The notes under the pieces are model-generated. The model was given only the letters and a program-made list of their open reading frames with translations. It made no database searches and was not told where the DNA came from. The position numbers and the translations under genes are program-made. From Bacteroidota bacterium (lineage in GTDB: Bacteria > Bacteroidota > Bacteroidia > Cytophagales > Cytophagaceae), in NCBI GenBank assembly GCA_023391415.1, contig JAEWAY010000036.1:310001-374000 (forward strand): 64,000 nucleotides of DNA. The letters run 5' to 3'. Shown here one piece after another: positions 61,745-64,000 of the stretch (position 1 is its first letter; each line of letters opens with the position of its first letter).

Positions 61745-61887
61745 GCCAGAGCCATAAAGCTCCATATCCACGAAAATACGATAGCCGCCAGGGTGATCAA
61801 CATAAATACCTTTTTCATTTTTAATCTCGGGGTTCGTTCAACAAAAACGGGAAATATATTCCAATCATCCGCGTCAGGGTCATCCAC
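61741..61887 (-). CDS. Putative small single-pass membrane protein
   Basis: 48 residues if the GTG at 61887 is the start, 25 if the ATG at 61818 is used. From the GTG: a short acidic-polar head (DDPDADDWNIFPVFVERTPR), a basic stop-transfer-like patch LKMKKV, then one hydrophobic helix (FMLITLAAIVFSWIWSFMAL) to the C-terminus. The frame is open to about 61940, so a non-ATG start further up is possible. It is convergent with the DUF2007-like gene (4-bp overlap). The coding look comes from the neat domain order and from the lack of stops; there is no comparative evidence, and no obvious promoter. Confidence 0.4.
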   Translation of the reverse strand: MDDPDADDWNIFPVFVERTPRLKMKKVFMLITLAAIVFSWIWSFMALA

Positions 61888-62025
61888 GCGTACCGGGAAT
61901 TTAATACGAGCAAAAACTTGTATGGGTTTTGATTATCGTTGCCAAGTTTTCCACATCCGAATTTTATCTATCGGGAATGTATTCTTACGCGATAATGTTT
62001 TAAATTCAATCTTTTTATATCCGAT

Positions 62026-63582
62026 ATGAGTAAAGAAAAACGTAAAGACAAAGAAACCGAGCACCATCACCTGCATCTTCGGACTGTAACGATGAGCGAT
62101 TATGAAGATATAAAGGAAATCATGGATCGCGTATACAGTAACGCCGGAGGCTCATGGACCAAAAAGGAATTTAAATCCATGCTCAAATACTTTCCTCAGG
62201 GACAGATTGGTATTGAGGATAATGGCAAAATCGTCGCCGCGGCCTTCAGTCTCGTCGTCGATTATTCAAAATTCGGAGATAAGCATACCTATAAGCAAAT
62301 TACCGGCGAAGGCATGTTGACCACTCACCAGGACGATGGCGACACCCTGTACGGAATCGACGTATTTGTACATCCGGATTATCAGGGAATGCGCCTCGGC
62401 CGCAGGCTTTACGACGCGCGGAAAGAATTGTGCGAAGGCCTTAACCTCCGGGCTATCATCGCCGGAGGAAGGATTCCCGGATACAAAGACTACGCGGACA
62501 AGCTGCTGCCGAGGCAATACATCGAGAAAGTAAAGAACAAGGAAATATACGACCCGATCCTTACTTTTCAACTGGCCAACAACTTCCACGTCAGAAAAAT
62601 GATGAATAATTATTTGCCCGACGATACGGAATCCAAGTCATACGCGACCCTGCTGGAGTGGATCAATATAGACTACGATGAAAGCGTCAAGCTGATTGGT
62701 GGAGCGAAAGAGTCCGCGCGTGTCGGTGTAGTGCAATGGATGATGCGACCGGTAACCGGTATAAATGAATTGCTTAAACAGATCGAATTCTTCGTCGACG
62801 CGGTATCCGATTACAAAGCCGATTTCATTATATTTCCGGAATTCTTCAACGCTCCGCTCATGGCGGCCTTCGCCTCAGACAATTCCGCCGACGCGGTCAG
62901 GCAGCTCGCGGAGCATACCGAAACGATCAAAGAGGCCATGATCAGTTACGCGCTAAGCTACAATATCAATATTATCGCGGGCAGCATGCCGCTCTATCAG
63001 CGGGGCAAGTTATATAACGTGTGCTATCTGTGCCGCAGAGACGGCACGTACGATGTCCAATACAAACTCCACGTGACTCCGGACGAACAAACCTACTGGG
63101 GACTTCAGGGAGGCAACAAGCTTCAGGTATTTGAAACGGATTCGGGCAAAATCGGGATCCTGATTTGCTATGACATCGAATTTCCAGAGCTTTCCAGAAT
63201 ATTGGGCGAACAGGAGATCAATATTTTGTTTGTGCCTTTCTGGACAGATACCAAAACCGCTTTTCTGCGAGTCATGCGCTGCGCTCAAGCGAGGGCGATC
63301 GAAAACGAATGCTATGTAGCGATTTCGGGAAGCGTAGGCAATATGCCGGGAGTAGACAACATGGATATTCAATACGCGCAATCGGCGGTCTTTTCCCCGT
63401 CGGACTTCGCGTTTCCACACGACGCGATCGTAGCGGAAGCTACCCCCAACGCGGAAACCATGCTGGTTGTCGATCTGGATTACTATCTGTTGAAAAAACT
63501 CCGAAAACAAGGAACCGTCCGTAACCACCTCAACAGGAGAAACGACTTGTATAAAATTGAATGGTTAAAAAAGGATAAGTAA
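62026..63582 (+). CDS. GNAT acetyltransferase fused to carbon-nitrogen hydrolase
   Basis: 518 residues. The N-terminal part (15-215) is a GNAT domain: RTVTMSDYEDIKEIMDRVYS, GIDVFVHPDYQGMRLGRRLY (acetyl-CoA loop Q/RxxGxG/A) and ARKELCEGLNLRAIIAGGRI. The C-terminal part (230-510) is a nitrilase-superfamily hydrolase: Glu in DFIIFPEFFNAP, Lys in YDVQYKLHVTPDE, Cys in IGILICYDIEFPELSR. This fusion is widespread and is annotated as a bifunctional protein; its amide substrate is not established. It is a single gene upstream of priA, with 19 bp between them. Confidence 0.92.
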   Translation: MSKEKRKDKETEHHHLHLRTVTMSDYEDIKEIMDRVYSNAGGSWTKKEFKSMLKYFPQGQIGIEDNGKIVAAAFSLVVDYSKFGDKHTYKQITGEGMLTTHQDDGDTLYGIDVFVHPDYQGMRLGRRLYDARKELCEGLNLRAIIAGGRIPGYKDYADKLLPRQYIEKVKNKEIYDPILTFQLANNFHVRKMMNNYLPDDTESKSYATLLEWINIDYDESVKLIGGAKESARVGVVQWMMRPVTGINELLKQIEFFVDAVSDYKADFIIFPEFFNAPLMAAFASDNSADAVRQLAEHTETIKEAMISYALSYNINIIAGSMPLYQRGKLYNVCYLCRRDGTYDVQYKLHVTPDEQTYWGLQGGNKLQVFETDSGKIGILICYDIEFPELSRILGEQEINILFVPFWTDTKTAFLRVMRCAQARAIENECYVAISGSVGNMPGVDNMDIQYAQSAVFSPSDFAFPHDAIVAEATPNAETMLVVDLDYYLLKKLRKQGTVRNHLNRRNDLYKIEWLKKDK

Positions 63583-63601
63583 TATCCTTCAAAACGATCC
63601 G

Positions 63602-64000
63602 ATGAATCAACATTCACTCTTTAACGATAGGTCTCCTGATTTCGCGGAAGTAATTCTGCCATTACCTCTGCCCAATACGTTTACTTACAGAATACCCGCT
63701 GGCGCGCCCGCCGCGATAGGCTCCAGAGTGCTTGTCCAGTTTGGCAAGAAAAGAGTTCTCACCGCGGTGATCAGGGAAATTCATCAGACTCCTCCCGAAC
63801 TATACGAAGCTAAGGAAATCATAGAAGTCCTCGATGAAACACCGCTGATCACCGCGGTTCAACTGAACCTGATCAACTGGATAGCCTCTTACTATATGTG
63901 CACTCAGGGCGAAGTGCTCAACGCGGCCATCCCTTCGGGGCTCAAGCTAAATAGTGAATCAAAAATTCAGCTAAATCCGGATCCATCTCCTTATCCCGAT
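63602..64000 (+). CDS. priA: Primosomal protein N' (PriA), N-terminal part
   Basis: The frame begins at the ATG 63602 and stays open to the window edge, about 133 residues. It matches the 3'-DNA-binding N-terminal domain of PriA helicase, which restarts stalled replication forks: FAEVILPLPLPNTFTYRIPA, IGSRVLVQFGKKRVLTAVI and NLINWIASYYMCTQGEVLNA, followed by AIPSGLKL. The helicase domain is outside the window. It lies directly after the GNAT/nitrilase fusion gene and probably shares its transcript. Confidence 0.93.
   Translation, partial: MNQHSLFNDRSPDFAEVILPLPLPNTFTYRIPAGAPAAIGSRVLVQFGKKRVLTAVIREIHQTPPELYEAKEIIEVLDETPLITAVQLNLINWIASYYMCTQGEVLNAAIPSGLKLNSESKIQLNPDPSPYPD

Noticed and set aside
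61793..62029. Plus-strand 78-residue ORF upstream of the GNAT/nitrilase gene
   Set aside because: No recognisable domain and it overlaps the start of a real gene; the minus-strand frame in the same place has a better domain layout.

Overview
This window is chromosomal DNA from a Bacteroidota bacterium, most likely a Cytophagales-type gliding or T9SS-bearing lineage. The evidence is two secreted proteins with the CHU/gliding-motility-type C-terminal sorting domain, several Bacteroidota-specific families (Smr with a DUF2027-like N-terminus, DUF2279, TamB beside TsaD, an HTH-less NtrC-like regulator), signal peptides ending in ...AQ or ...GQ, and promoters of the TTG-N(18-20)-TAnnTTTG type. Species cannot be told from the sequence. 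No tRNA, rRNA, CRISPR array, insertion sequence, prophage or origin was recognised.

Layout. 1-9.4 kb: 5' end of rpsA with a structured leader, the tsaD-smpB-C40 peptidase operon, and the divergent tamB-DUF2279-Smr run. 9.5-9.9 kb: RNase P RNA. 9.9-15.5 kb: sigma-54-type response regulator, YkgJ-type cysteine cluster protein, a T9SS cargo protein and an aldehyde dehydrogenase. 15.6-22.7 kb: a five-gene minus-strand operon coding for two outer-membrane beta-barrels, two lipoproteins and a small exported protein, in which one beta-sandwich-like domain occurs three times; this is the best candidate for an undescribed system. 23-25 kb: an Omp85/BamA-like protein. 25.5-34.8 kb: housekeeping genes (hisS, ybaB, pdhB, ffh) mixed with a T9SS cargo protein, a glycosyltransferase, PspC and an OmpA/TPR lipoprotein.

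34.8-54.1 kb is mainly a surface-polysaccharide region: flippase, YfhO-like membrane protein, two DegT-type sugar aminotransferases, a NeuD-type acyltransferase and a decayed copy of it, a 4,6-dehydratase, a Gfo/Idh/MocA oxidoreductase, five glycosyltransferases, a kinase-like/methyltransferase fusion and a Wzm/Wzt-type ABC exporter, with pfkA and miaA embedded. The pieces suggest an N-acylated perosamine-like sugar and a 3-amino-3-deoxy sugar, and two different export routes (flippase and ABC transporter).

54.2-64 kb: a 1220-residue hybrid histidine kinase with Hpt domain followed by a stand-alone receiver, a small conserved unknown and an MBL-fold hydrolase; a heavily decayed SulP transporter; HU with a consensus promoter; a DUF2007-like protein; an unannotated small membrane protein; a GNAT/carbon-nitrogen hydrolase fusion; and the start of priA. 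Two clear pseudogenes (NeuD, SulP) are cut into fragments that simple ORF calling would report as several short unrelated genes.
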